From Bacteroidota bacterium (GTDB lineage Bacteria > Bacteroidota > Bacteroidia > Chitinophagales > Chitinophagaceae): a stretch of DNA of 5,857 bases. This document shows positions 1 through 5,368 of this stretch, piece by piece. The stretch lies in NCBI GenBank assembly GCA_021780705.1, contig JAJXYG010000252.1:1669-7525 (forward strand), read 5' to 3'. The notes below the pieces were generated by a model. The model saw only the letters and a program-made list of their open reading frames with translations, had not been told where the DNA came from and searched no databases. Every line of letters starts with the position of its first letter. Within the stretch, counting starts at the first letter, position 1. The position numbers were made by a program, and so were the translations under genes.

Positions 1-45
1 TGTCACACAGAGGCAAAAGGAAAAAATAAGATAAAGCTTGTTCAT
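1..45 (-). CDS. Partial gene: N-terminus of an exported protein
   Basis: Reading the minus strand from the ATG at 45-43 gives MNKLYLIFSFCLCVT, after which the window ends; there is no stop in these 15 codons. A lysine at position 3 followed by a run of hydrophobic residues is the usual n-region and h-region of a Sec signal peptide. The cysteines at 11 and 13 would also allow a lipoprotein signal, but the cleavage region is outside the window. The start is preceded on the minus strand by a purine-rich AAAAAGAAGTGG, acceptable as a Bacteroidota ribosome-binding region. It lies about 100 bases downstream of the secreted-protein gene at 147-539 on the same strand, so the two could be cotranscribed. 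The function cannot be told. Confidence 0.5.
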   Translation of the reverse strand, partial: MNKLYLIFSFCLCVT

Positions 46-146
46 TCCACTTCTTTTTAGAAAAGTTTTTTTGATATAAGAATGTCTTACAGGTGGAATT
101 CATAATAGCTACTATTTCTGCAGCTAATTTATTTTGAAATCCTGAT

Positions 147-539
147 CTAAACCAACTTAGAAGGAGATTTTGGAGGAGGTGGGGTAATTTCACCCACATA
201 ACGGCAGGCATAACAATCGGGGTGGAATAAGGCTACTTCGGTGGATTTGGTTTCAATGGGAGAAATCTTCATCACAACATTTTGCTGAATAGCCAATTCA
301 AATTGCTTTTGCATCTGCAATTCCTTTTGAGTGCGATGTTTGGTCTCAGGAATGGCATTATTATACTTCAGTATAACTTCTGCGATGAACTCCACGTAAG
401 TATCTATGTAGTTGAAATTTTCTGCCCCCGGAATATTTTTTGGCATCTGCGCGCTGGGGGAATCAATACTCATGTTAAGTATCTGAATGGCAATGAGGAA
501 GGCGAAACACCTGCCAAAATGGTTTCGAAAATAGCGCAT
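147..539 (-). CDS. Small secreted protein of unknown function
   Basis: The product is 130 residues. It begins with a basic n-region (R2, R5, R10) and a hydrophobic stretch at about 11-24, followed by small residues SPSA at 27-30. This is a plausible Sec signal peptide cut near residue 30, leaving a mature protein of about 100 residues in the periplasm or outside the cell. The mature part has a predicted helical, charged middle (about 46-90, including QKELQMQKQFELAIQQ). It then has a CYAC pair (C109, C112) in HPDCYACRY, which could form a disulfide or bind a metal, and ends in a proline/lysine-rich tail with PPPP at 120-123. I do not recognise a family. The first ATG is used; no Shine-Dalgarno sequence and no convincing TAnnTTTG promoter is seen upstream. 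It lies 131 bases downstream of the esterase on the same strand and may be in the same transcript. Confidence 0.65.
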   Translation of the reverse strand: MRYFRNHFGRCFAFLIAIQILNMSIDSPSAQMPKNIPGAENFNYIDTYVEFIAEVILKYNNAIPETKHRTQKELQMQKQFELAIQQNVVMKISPIETKSTEVALFHPDCYACRYVGEITPPPPKSPSKLV

Positions 540-670
540 TTCAGAAATTATGGTGCAATATTAGACCAGCAAATGTTAACACCAATACAAATCCCGGAGA
601 GGATCAAAATGACAAGGGGGTGAGTCCTTTTCAGTCAGAGAACACAGCCCGTGAACCTTTGCCTGCGAAA

Positions 671-1492
671 TTACCCCCTTTCCTCCTGTATCCCCCACCC
701 CCATTGCAGGAATTCCGGAAAGGTCCTTGCCCAGGTTGCCAGGTCATGTCTGCCATCATTCAGTTCCAGGTACCGAATGTCCTGATCACGCTGGTAGCCG
801 ATCCTGGCCAATTCATCAATAATGGCAAGGGTATCATCAATGGAGTCGATCACCCCGTTGTGGTTTCTGTCTGCGGTTTCATCCAGGGTTCCCGTTTCAA
901 AAAAAAACTTAAGACCCGGATGAAAAACTCCTCCACTTATTTTGGCCTGCACTATACGGTCTCTTGATTCTACAAAATCAGGATCGTCCTGATCCACTTT
1001 TCTCCACCAAAGGGCACCACTGAATATGCCAACCCTGGCAAACCTGTCGGGAAAATTCCAGACAGTATCCAATGCACTGAGCCCTCCCATTGAAAATCCA
1101 CAGCAGGATCTCGAAGAAAACCGGATCCCTGGGAAGGATTCTTCCAGGTAACGGGTAAGTTCTCCTGTGATAAACTCCTGGTACCTGGATGCCTTTTTCC
1201 CCCTTCCTTTAAAATCCAACACGCCGCTGGTGCCGTATTCTTCGATCCGTTCTGGGCCACAATATATACCCACACAAAAAAGCGGGGCCAATTTATTCTG
1301 TATTAACAGACCCGAAAGGATTCCCTCAAAATTGAATTTTACCAGGTCCTGGCCATCATTAATCAGCAGGAGTGGATACGCTCCATTTGTCCCGGGAGCC
1401 TCCGGAAAGTACAGGTCCAGTGTGACCTGCCTTTGCAGGAGGTCAGAGTAAAAAATTCTGTGTTCCAGGTTAATGACTTTTGTATCCCCCAT
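671..1492 (-). CDS. Alpha/beta-hydrolase esterase (esterase D / enterochelin-esterase-like)
   Basis: This is a predicted serine hydrolase that cleaves an ester or similar bond of an unknown small substrate. Numbering from the ATG at 1492, the product is 273 residues. An N-terminal beta-rich part carries PLLLINDGQDL at about 40-50, the usual strand before the oxyanion region in the esterase D (PF00756) superfamily. The nucleophile elbow is GFSMGG, with Ser134. The acid is probably D204 in ETGTLDE, and the catalytic histidine is H249 in DGRHDLATW. Directly after the acid, residues 208-219 form a dockerin/EF-hand-like loop (D208, N210, N212, G213, I215, D216, D219), suggesting bound calcium. No signal peptide is seen, so it is probably cytoplasmic. 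The frame stays open to a TTG at 1501, three codons upstream; the ATG is preferred. It is divergent from the ATP-grasp/YbdK pair, which suggests a shared pathway. The fold is secure; the substrate is unknown. Confidence 0.88.
   Translation of the reverse strand: MGDTKVINLEHRIFYSDLLQRQVTLDLYFPEAPGTNGAYPLLLINDGQDLVKFNFEGILSGLLIQNKLAPLFCVGIYCGPERIEEYGTSGVLDFKGRGKKASRYQEFITGELTRYLEESFPGIRFSSRSCCGFSMGGLSALDTVWNFPDRFARVGIFSGALWWRKVDQDDPDFVESRDRIVQAKISGGVFHPGLKFFFETGTLDETADRNHNGVIDSIDDTLAIIDELARIGYQRDQDIRYLELNDGRHDLATWARTFPEFLQWGWGIQEERG
836..871 (-). other. Dockerin/EF-hand-like calcium-binding loop inside the esterase
   Basis: The twelve codons read DRNHNGVIDSID. They fit the EF-hand loop pattern: acidic or amide side chains at positions 1, 3 and 5, Gly at 6, Ile at 8, Asp at 9 and an acidic residue at 12. 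Asp at position 12 rather than Glu is more like dockerin repeats. The loop follows the putative catalytic-acid segment ETGTLDE and precedes a helix (TLAIIDELARIGY). It may be a structural calcium site that sets the acid loop. Calcium binding is inferred from the pattern only. Confidence 0.6.
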
Positions 1493-1498
1493 GAAAAC

Positions 1499-1506
1499 CA
1501 AAAATA
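1499..1506 (-). promoter_or_regulatory. Possible Bacteroidota -7 promoter element for the esterase
   Basis: The minus strand reads TATTTTTG, an exact match to the Bacteroidota -7 consensus TAnnTTTG. It ends seven bases before the ATG at 1492, so a transcript from it would start at or very near the start codon (leaderless or nearly so). No TTG-type -33 element is found 19-21 bases upstream, and the region is AT-rich, so a chance match is quite possible. Confidence 0.2.
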
Positions 1507-1681
1507 GAATAAATATGATTGAGACAGGGTATCAGTCAGTATTGGGTATTTTAATAAGAGGTATGTCCATGGGTATCCGGGTTGGGTCGGTCCGGAATCT
1601 GGCCGCAGAGGAAGGCATTTCACTAGCCAGTCAGATTGAAAAATATTAATTACATTCACTAAAGAAACCTAATTAAATAAC

Positions 1682-2635
1682 ATGAAAAAAATCGGCATAT
1701 TATTCGGCAAAGAAAGAAGTTTCCCTGAGGCATTTATTGAAAGGGTGAATCAGAAACAAATACCAGGTGTAGAAGCTGAACCGGTTCATATTGACAAGGT
1801 CATGCAAGGGGAACCAAGCGGATACGCTGTAATAATTGACAGGATATCTCAGGACATCCCATTTTACAGGGCATATTTAAAAAATGCAGCCTTATGCGGC
1901 ACAGCTGTCATCAACAATCCTTTTTGGTGGAGTGCAGATGAAAAATTCTTCAATAATTGCCTTGCTACCAAAATAGGAGTGCCTGTACCCAGGACAGCCA
2001 TCCTGCCCTCCAGGGATCTGCCCACCGATACCTCGGATGAATCTTTCAGCAATCTGGCCTATCCCATGGATTGGGATAGCATCTTTAGTTACGTCGGGTT
2101 TCCGGCCTATATGAAACCCTTTGCAGGAGGTGGTTGGAAAAATGTCTACCGGGTTACAAGCCGGGAAGATCTCTTTGCCAAGCATGCAGAAACCGGTCAG
2201 CTGGTTATGATGGTCCAGGAAGAGATCATTTTTGAGGAGTATTTCCGGTGCTATTGCATTGGGGGCAAACACGTCAGAATCATGTCCTATGAGCCGCGCA
2301 ACCCCCACCACCTCAGATATGTAGCCGATTTTCATCCAGATGCCCAGAAGTTGGCGCAGATGACTGATCTGGTCCTCAAAATCAACAATTACCTCGGTTA
2401 TGATTTCAATACAGTAGAACTGGCCGTACGGGACGGGATTCCCTATGCCATTGATTTTTGCAATCCTGCACCCGATGCCGATGCGGCCAGTGTAGGTACA
2501 GATAATTTTGAATGGGTGGTGGAGACCGCCGCCAACTACGCCATCGAAAGAGCCCAGGGCCATCGTGACGACCTGGACAACCTCACATGGGGTGAATACC
2601 TCAAAAGAAGCATTTCCGGACAAAAACTATCCTAA
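1682..2635 (+). CDS. ATP-grasp (RimK-like) carboxylate-amine ligase
   Basis: The product is 317 residues, predicted to activate a carboxylate as an acyl-phosphate with ATP and join it to an amine or thiol. The N-terminal Rossmann-like pre-ATP-grasp part begins MKKIGILFG. The segment FWWSADEKFF then LATKIGVPVPRTAILP (about 81-109) is the usual lead-in to the ATP-grasp fold. K145 in PAYMKPF with the glycine loop GGG at 149-151 should contact the nucleotide phosphates, and VQEEI (178-182) is the adenine hinge. ELAVRDGIPYAIDFCNPAP carries likely metal ligands E246, D258 and N261. There is no signal or membrane segment, so it is cytoplasmic. The first ATG gives the expected start, after an AT-rich leader without a Shine-Dalgarno sequence. 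The YbdK-family ligase follows after 29 bases, so the two are probably cotranscribed and work on one product. Superfamily call is firm; amine and acid substrates are unknown. Not diagnostic of glutathione synthetase or D-Ala-D-Ala ligase. Confidence 0.88.
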   Translation: MKKIGILFGKERSFPEAFIERVNQKQIPGVEAEPVHIDKVMQGEPSGYAVIIDRISQDIPFYRAYLKNAALCGTAVINNPFWWSADEKFFNNCLATKIGVPVPRTAILPSRDLPTDTSDESFSNLAYPMDWDSIFSYVGFPAYMKPFAGGGWKNVYRVTSREDLFAKHAETGQLVMMVQEEIIFEEYFRCYCIGGKHVRIMSYEPRNPHHLRYVADFHPDAQKLAQMTDLVLKINNYLGYDFNTVELAVRDGIPYAIDFCNPAPDADAASVGTDNFEWVVETAANYAIERAQGHRDDLDNLTWGEYLKRSISGQKLS

Positions 2636-2664
2636 TTATCCAGGTAAAAATATAAAGCCCAGCT

Positions 2665-3777
2665 ATGTCAGGCATTTCCTACAAACACTTTACCCTCGGC
2701 ATTGAGGAGGAATATATGGTGATCGATCCGGTGACCCGGGAACTAAAGAGCCATGAGCAACGAATTGTCCAGGAAGGAGAAAAATATATTAAAGATAAAG
2801 TGAAGGCCGAAATGCATCAGGCCGTAGTAGAAGTGGGGACCGATATTTGTCAAAATATTGATGAAGCCTTTGTGGATGTCTCCAACCTGAGAAAGACCAT
2901 CAGTGGTATTGCCGAAAGCCTGGGCATGTGGGTGGGTGCCTCCGGAACCCATCCATTTAGTCACTGGGAGCAGCAATTGATCACTGACCATATCCGCTAC
3001 AATGACATCGTCCGGGAATTGCAGGAGGCCGCAAGAAGTAATCTGATTTTTGGGCTCCATGTCCATGTGGGGATGGAAACCCGGGAAATGGCGATCCATA
3101 TAGCCAATTCGGCAAGATATTTCCTACCACATATTTATGCCCTGAGCACCAATTCTCCATTTTGGGAGGGACGCCAGACTGGTTATAAGTCATTCAGAAC
3201 CAAGGTATTTGATAAATTCCCGCGTACCGGGATACCGGATTATTTTGACACGATTGAAGCGTATGACAACTATGTAAAATTGCTGGTCAAAACCAATTGC
3301 ATAGACAATGCAAAGAAAATTTGGTGGGATCTAAGGGTGCATCCCTTTTTCAATACGGTGGAATTTCGGATTTGTGATGTTCCCCTCACGGTTCACGAAA
3401 CCATTACCCTTGCCGCCCTATTCCAGGGAATTTGTGCCAAACTGTATAAACTTAGGACACAGAACCTTAACTTCATCATTTATCCAAGGGCCCTCATTAA
3501 TGAAAATAAATGGCGTGCAGGAAGGTATGGGATTGAGGGCTCCATGATTGATTTTGGGAAAGAGGCTGAAGTCAATACCCGGGTGCTCATTTACGAACTG
3601 CTCGACTTCATCGATGACGTTGCGGGTCCCCTCGGAATCCGCAATACCATAGGTTATGTAAATAAGATCCTGGAGGAAGGGACCGGAGCTGACCGGCAAT
3701 TGAAAACATTTGAGCAAACCCACAGCCTTCCCTCTGTGGTGGACTATATTCACAGTCAATTTTTAATGGGATTGTAA
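2665..3777 (+). CDS. YbdK-family carboxylate-amine ligase (GCS2)
   Basis: The product is 370 residues, the normal size of the YbdK-type glutamate-cysteine ligase 2 family, which has the glutamine-synthetase catalytic fold. Family landmarks in order are: FTLGIEEEYMVID (9-21) with the metal-binding acidic triplet E14-E16; GLHVHVG (130-136); STNSPFWEGRQTGYKSFRT (161-179); WWDLRVHP (220-227) followed by VEFRICDVP (232-240); and ENKWRAGRYG (280-289). No key motif is missing, so it should be active. E. coli YbdK has weak gamma-glutamyl-cysteine ligase activity in vitro, but most members have no proven substrate, so calling this a glutathione enzyme would be unsafe. It lies 29 bases after the ATP-grasp gene on the same strand, pointing to two consecutive amide-forming steps, or two alternative acceptors, in one pathway. 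Cytoplasmic. The first ATG places the GIEEE motif at the usual distance from the N-terminus. Confidence 0.93.
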   Translation: MSGISYKHFTLGIEEEYMVIDPVTRELKSHEQRIVQEGEKYIKDKVKAEMHQAVVEVGTDICQNIDEAFVDVSNLRKTISGIAESLGMWVGASGTHPFSHWEQQLITDHIRYNDIVRELQEAARSNLIFGLHVHVGMETREMAIHIANSARYFLPHIYALSTNSPFWEGRQTGYKSFRTKVFDKFPRTGIPDYFDTIEAYDNYVKLLVKTNCIDNAKKIWWDLRVHPFFNTVEFRICDVPLTVHETITLAALFQGICAKLYKLRTQNLNFIIYPRALINENKWRAGRYGIEGSMIDFGKEAEVNTRVLIYELLDFIDDVAGPLGIRNTIGYVNKILEEGTGADRQLKTFEQTHSLPSVVDYIHSQFLMGL

Positions 3778-4076
3778 ATCGGATGTATTGGCAGCTATTT
3801 AATTATAATTCAATGTTTTATATTGAATATTGCCCTTGGCATTGCAAATAATGAAAAGTTTTTTTATTTTTACCCCAGCTGAGTGAAACCACTTTGTTGC
3901 TACCATTATCAATTTGAAAATTCCGGCAGATTTAATACCATCCACATTAAGGAAATCCTCATTTTCTGGTTGTATTAGCTGGCATTAATCCATTTTCCAC
4001 TTATTTTTTGTTGACCCCCATCGCGAACCGACTGTGCAGTATTCTGCCCAGGGATTAACCCTTTAAACACCAAATA
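3778..4076 (+). other. AT-rich noncoding gap with small dyads
   Basis: No credible gene is seen in either strand of this 299-base stretch. It holds an AT-rich dyad and T-run just after the YbdK-family gene (listed separately). Close to the next start codon it holds two small adjacent hairpins: GCAG/CTGC at 4036-4047 and AGGG/CCCT at 4050-4062. No clean Bacteroidota promoter was found: TCAATTTG at 3909-3916 has one mismatch to TAnnTTTG, but its nearest TTG is too close upstream to serve as a -33 element. Confidence 0.5.
3808..3871 (+). terminator. Possible weak terminator after the ATP-grasp/YbdK operon
   Basis: An inverted repeat ATTCAAT/ATTGAAT (3808-3814 and 3822-3828) has a 7-base loop. 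A second short hairpin TGCC/GGCA follows at 3831-3841. A T-run (seven T, one A, five T) follows at 3859-3871. The hairpins are weak and the T-run begins 17 bases after the second one, so this is not a textbook intrinsic terminator, but it sits where the operon should end. Confidence 0.3.
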
Positions 4077-4400
4077 ATGGAAAGAAACTTCACCCAACAA
4101 GAGATTCTGCTGGTTACCGGTACCAGTTTCACACTCGGAAATTTTTGCGAAGAATACGGAATGGACAACCATTACCGGCTCACCGAAAAGGAAAGACTCG
4201 AAGTAGCCTGCTGGAACGGCATGCTTCCGGTCATGCTTCCAGAAATCATCATTAAGAATCCAGGGGTTAAATTACACCTTTGGGAAATCCGGGAAGCCTC
4301 TGCTTTTATTAAATTGGAACTGGGGGAATATTACATGGATTTTGACCGCCACTACTCCATCAACCCTTACGCCTTTATGTCTACCATCCAGATGTCCTGA
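4077..4400 (+). CDS. Short conserved-looking protein of unknown function
   Basis: The product is 107 residues, with no signal peptide or membrane segment, so it is probably cytoplasmic. The core from about residue 29 reads like a real folded domain: YRLTEKERLEVACWNGMLPVMLPEI, then LHLWEIREASAFIKLELGEYYMDFD, then INPYAFM. I have a vague impression of similar small Bacteroidota proteins with an LTEKE...ACWNG...LPE pattern, but no known function. The start is uncertain. ATG 4077 gives the longest frame, but M29 (ATG at 4161, giving 79 residues) begins just before the conserved-looking core. The stretch between contains a near-perfect palindrome at 4110-4126, which would suit a regulatory rather than a coding role. 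The gene lies 299 bases after the ligase operon on the same strand and converges with the HU-like gene. Its stop codon lies within a hairpin. Confidence 0.65.
   Translation: MERNFTQQEILLVTGTSFTLGNFCEEYGMDNHYRLTEKERLEVACWNGMLPVMLPEIIIKNPGVKLHLWEIREASAFIKLELGEYYMDFDRHYSINPYAFMSTIQMS
4110..4126. repeat. Near-perfect 17-base palindrome (possible operator)
   Basis: CTGGT at 4110-4114 pairs with ACCAG at 4122-4126 around TACCGGT, which is itself nearly palindromic (ACCGGT at 4116-4121). If the true start of the small gene is the ATG at 4161, this lies 35 bases upstream and could be a protein-binding site; if the start is 4077 it is simply coding. Confidence 0.3.
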
Positions 4401-4416
4401 CTTTTTCAAAGTCAGG
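4396..4416. terminator. Strong hairpin between convergent genes
   Basis: CCTGACTTT (4396-4404) and AAAGTCAGG (4408-4416) form a perfect 9-bp stem with a TTC loop. The TGA stop codon (4398-4400) of the small plus-strand gene lies inside the 5' arm. There is no U-tract on either side, so it may act as a processing or 3'-end-protecting structure, or as a Rho-assisted or bidirectional terminator for the two converging genes. Confidence 0.5.
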
Positions 4417-4452
4417 GGGCAAAAGGCGGGTTCAGTATTCCCACTCTAGGAA

Positions 4453-4465
4453 AGTATACTATACT
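4453..4465. repeat. AT-rich inverted repeat at the end of the HU-like gene
   Basis: AGTATA, then a single C, then TATACT form a perfect 6-bp inverted repeat. It overlaps the TAG stop (4466-4464) of the minus-strand gene. With almost no loop it cannot fold as a normal hairpin, so it is either a duplex-level palindrome or chance in AT-rich sequence. Confidence 0.3.
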
Positions 4466-5093
4466 AGGAAGGAATTTCTACCTGAGGTATCCGAATCTGG
4501 TTGCCGATGGAAGAAAGATTGAACGAATTATTTAAGAAATACAATGCCAGGAACAGGATGGCGGCCCCTATTAGCAAGGGTACCCATAATTTCATGATCT
4601 TTTCCCTTTCCTCCTGGGCCTTTTCCTCAAAGTAGGTGTTCATTTCCTCTGTGGTGGCTTCCTTATCCCCCACGAGGAGCGTATGCTGATCCTGTTCATG
4701 GACCACCTTCCTGGAATTCACGGGGTCAAAAAGGGACAGCTCATTGCTGCTGAAAAATTGAACATGGCCGTCTTCCCCTCTTTGAAACCACCCGAAAGAA
4801 TTGCAATAAATCCTTTCTCCTTCATCCAGTTTCATTTTGGTATTAAGACACCAGTTATTGATCGTTTCTTCCGCTTTTTCTTTAGTGATATGTTCTTTAT
4901 AGGACACATAATCAATAAAATCATCTGATAGGTAATCATCCTTGGAATCAAACAGAATCTCCCTTTCAGGTTTGACAATCTGAAAATCCACCAGTTTCGA
5001 TACCGCAGTCCCCGGACCGATTCCGATCCTTCCTATTAAAGGCAGGCTACATTCTTTTTTTTGGGCCAGGTAGGAGGCGATTAAATCTTGCAT
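4464..5093 (-). CDS. Tandem HU-like (CCDC81-type) protein with C-terminal membrane anchor, no SPOR domain
   Basis: The product is 209 residues. Residues 1-50 (MQDLIASYLAQ, then CSLPLIGRIGIGPG, then REILFD) and about 54-115 fit two successive HU/IHF-fold units as found in Bacteroidota CCDC81-type HU proteins. The second unit has a helix-rich part (SDDFIDYVSYKEHITKEKAEETINNW) and the turn ERIYCNSFGWFQRGEDGHVQFF. A conserved-looking linker HEQDQHTLLVGDKEATTEEM (132-151) follows, then a charged, coiled-coil-like stretch (about 154-168). A single membrane helix spans about 169-187, with a 22-residue tail. Lysines before the helix predict a cytoplasmic N-terminus and a periplasmic tail. Better-known relatives carry a periplasmic SPOR domain that binds denuded peptidoglycan; here there is only the short tail. 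The role could be to tie DNA or another cytoplasmic partner to the inner membrane. Start ATG 5093 gives the typical N-terminus. The family call is by pattern, and DNA binding is unproven. Confidence 0.75.
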   Translation of the reverse strand: MQDLIASYLAQKKECSLPLIGRIGIGPGTAVSKLVDFQIVKPEREILFDSKDDYLSDDFIDYVSYKEHITKEKAEETINNWCLNTKMKLDEGERIYCNSFGWFQRGEDGHVQFFSSNELSLFDPVNSRKVVHEQDQHTLLVGDKEATTEEMNTYFEEKAQEEREKIMKLWVPLLIGAAILFLALYFLNNSFNLSSIGNQIRIPQVEIPS

Positions 5094-5368
5094 CTTTCAA
5101 GCAAATATCAGTGAAATTTGAATTAAATAAAGCAGGAAACCTTCTCTTTGCCCTGGTATGCCTTGCCTGCGAAATACGGCATAACAAAAGGTAACTGTCC
5201 TTCCGGACCTGTCACCGAAGCATCCCAAAAGAAAGACTGTAGCCACTGCCCTACCTTCAAATGTAGGACGCTAATATCTGAAAGTAAAATATTTCTGTCT
5301 GAATTGGCCCAATGTAAGGGTATTATATACCCGTCACCAAGAGCCCTAGGCGGGAAAGGCCATACCCA
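5094..5368 (-). other. Noncoding gap upstream of the HU-like gene
   Basis: No convincing gene is seen in these 275 bases. An 85-codon plus-strand frame (5148-5405) runs into the receptor gene and looks like chance. The gap should hold the 3' end of the receptor transcript and any promoter for the HU-like gene. Visible dyads are GGGTAT/ATACCC (5318-5332, 3-base loop, 37 bases after the receptor stop on the minus strand, no T-run) and CCTAC/GTAGG (5250-5267). TACATTTG on the minus strand (5265-5258) matches the TAnnTTTG -7 consensus but has no -33 partner and lies 165 bases from the start codon. Confidence 0.4.

Noticed and set aside
50..72. CTTTT-TAG-AAAAG followed by seven T on the plus strand, resembling a terminator
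   Set aside because: The stem is only five A/T-rich pairs, and the only plausible neighbouring genes run on the minus strand, where no T-run follows it.
282..967. Two overlapping plus-strand open frames (113 and 115 codons)
   Set aside because: They lie opposite the secreted-protein and esterase genes, overlap each other slightly and show no domain-like composition. They are antisense shadows.
1459..1531. Extending the esterase upstream to give a hydrophobic signal-like N-terminus (SIIFILFLVF)
   Set aside because: Before the in-frame stop at 1534-1532 the only usual start codon is TTG at 1501. The hydrophobic codons come from AT-rich noncoding DNA and have no basic n-region.
1892..2623. A 243-codon minus-strand frame inside the ATP-grasp gene
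   Set aside because: It is antisense to a gene with complete ATP-grasp motifs, and its glycine/isoleucine/cysteine-rich composition is typical of a reverse-strand shadow.
2665..3777. Naming the GCS2-family gene gshA and the locus a glutathione pathway
   Set aside because: The YbdK family is distinct from true GshA, its in-vitro glutamate-cysteine activity is weak, and the partner ATP-grasp protein is not diagnostic of GshB.
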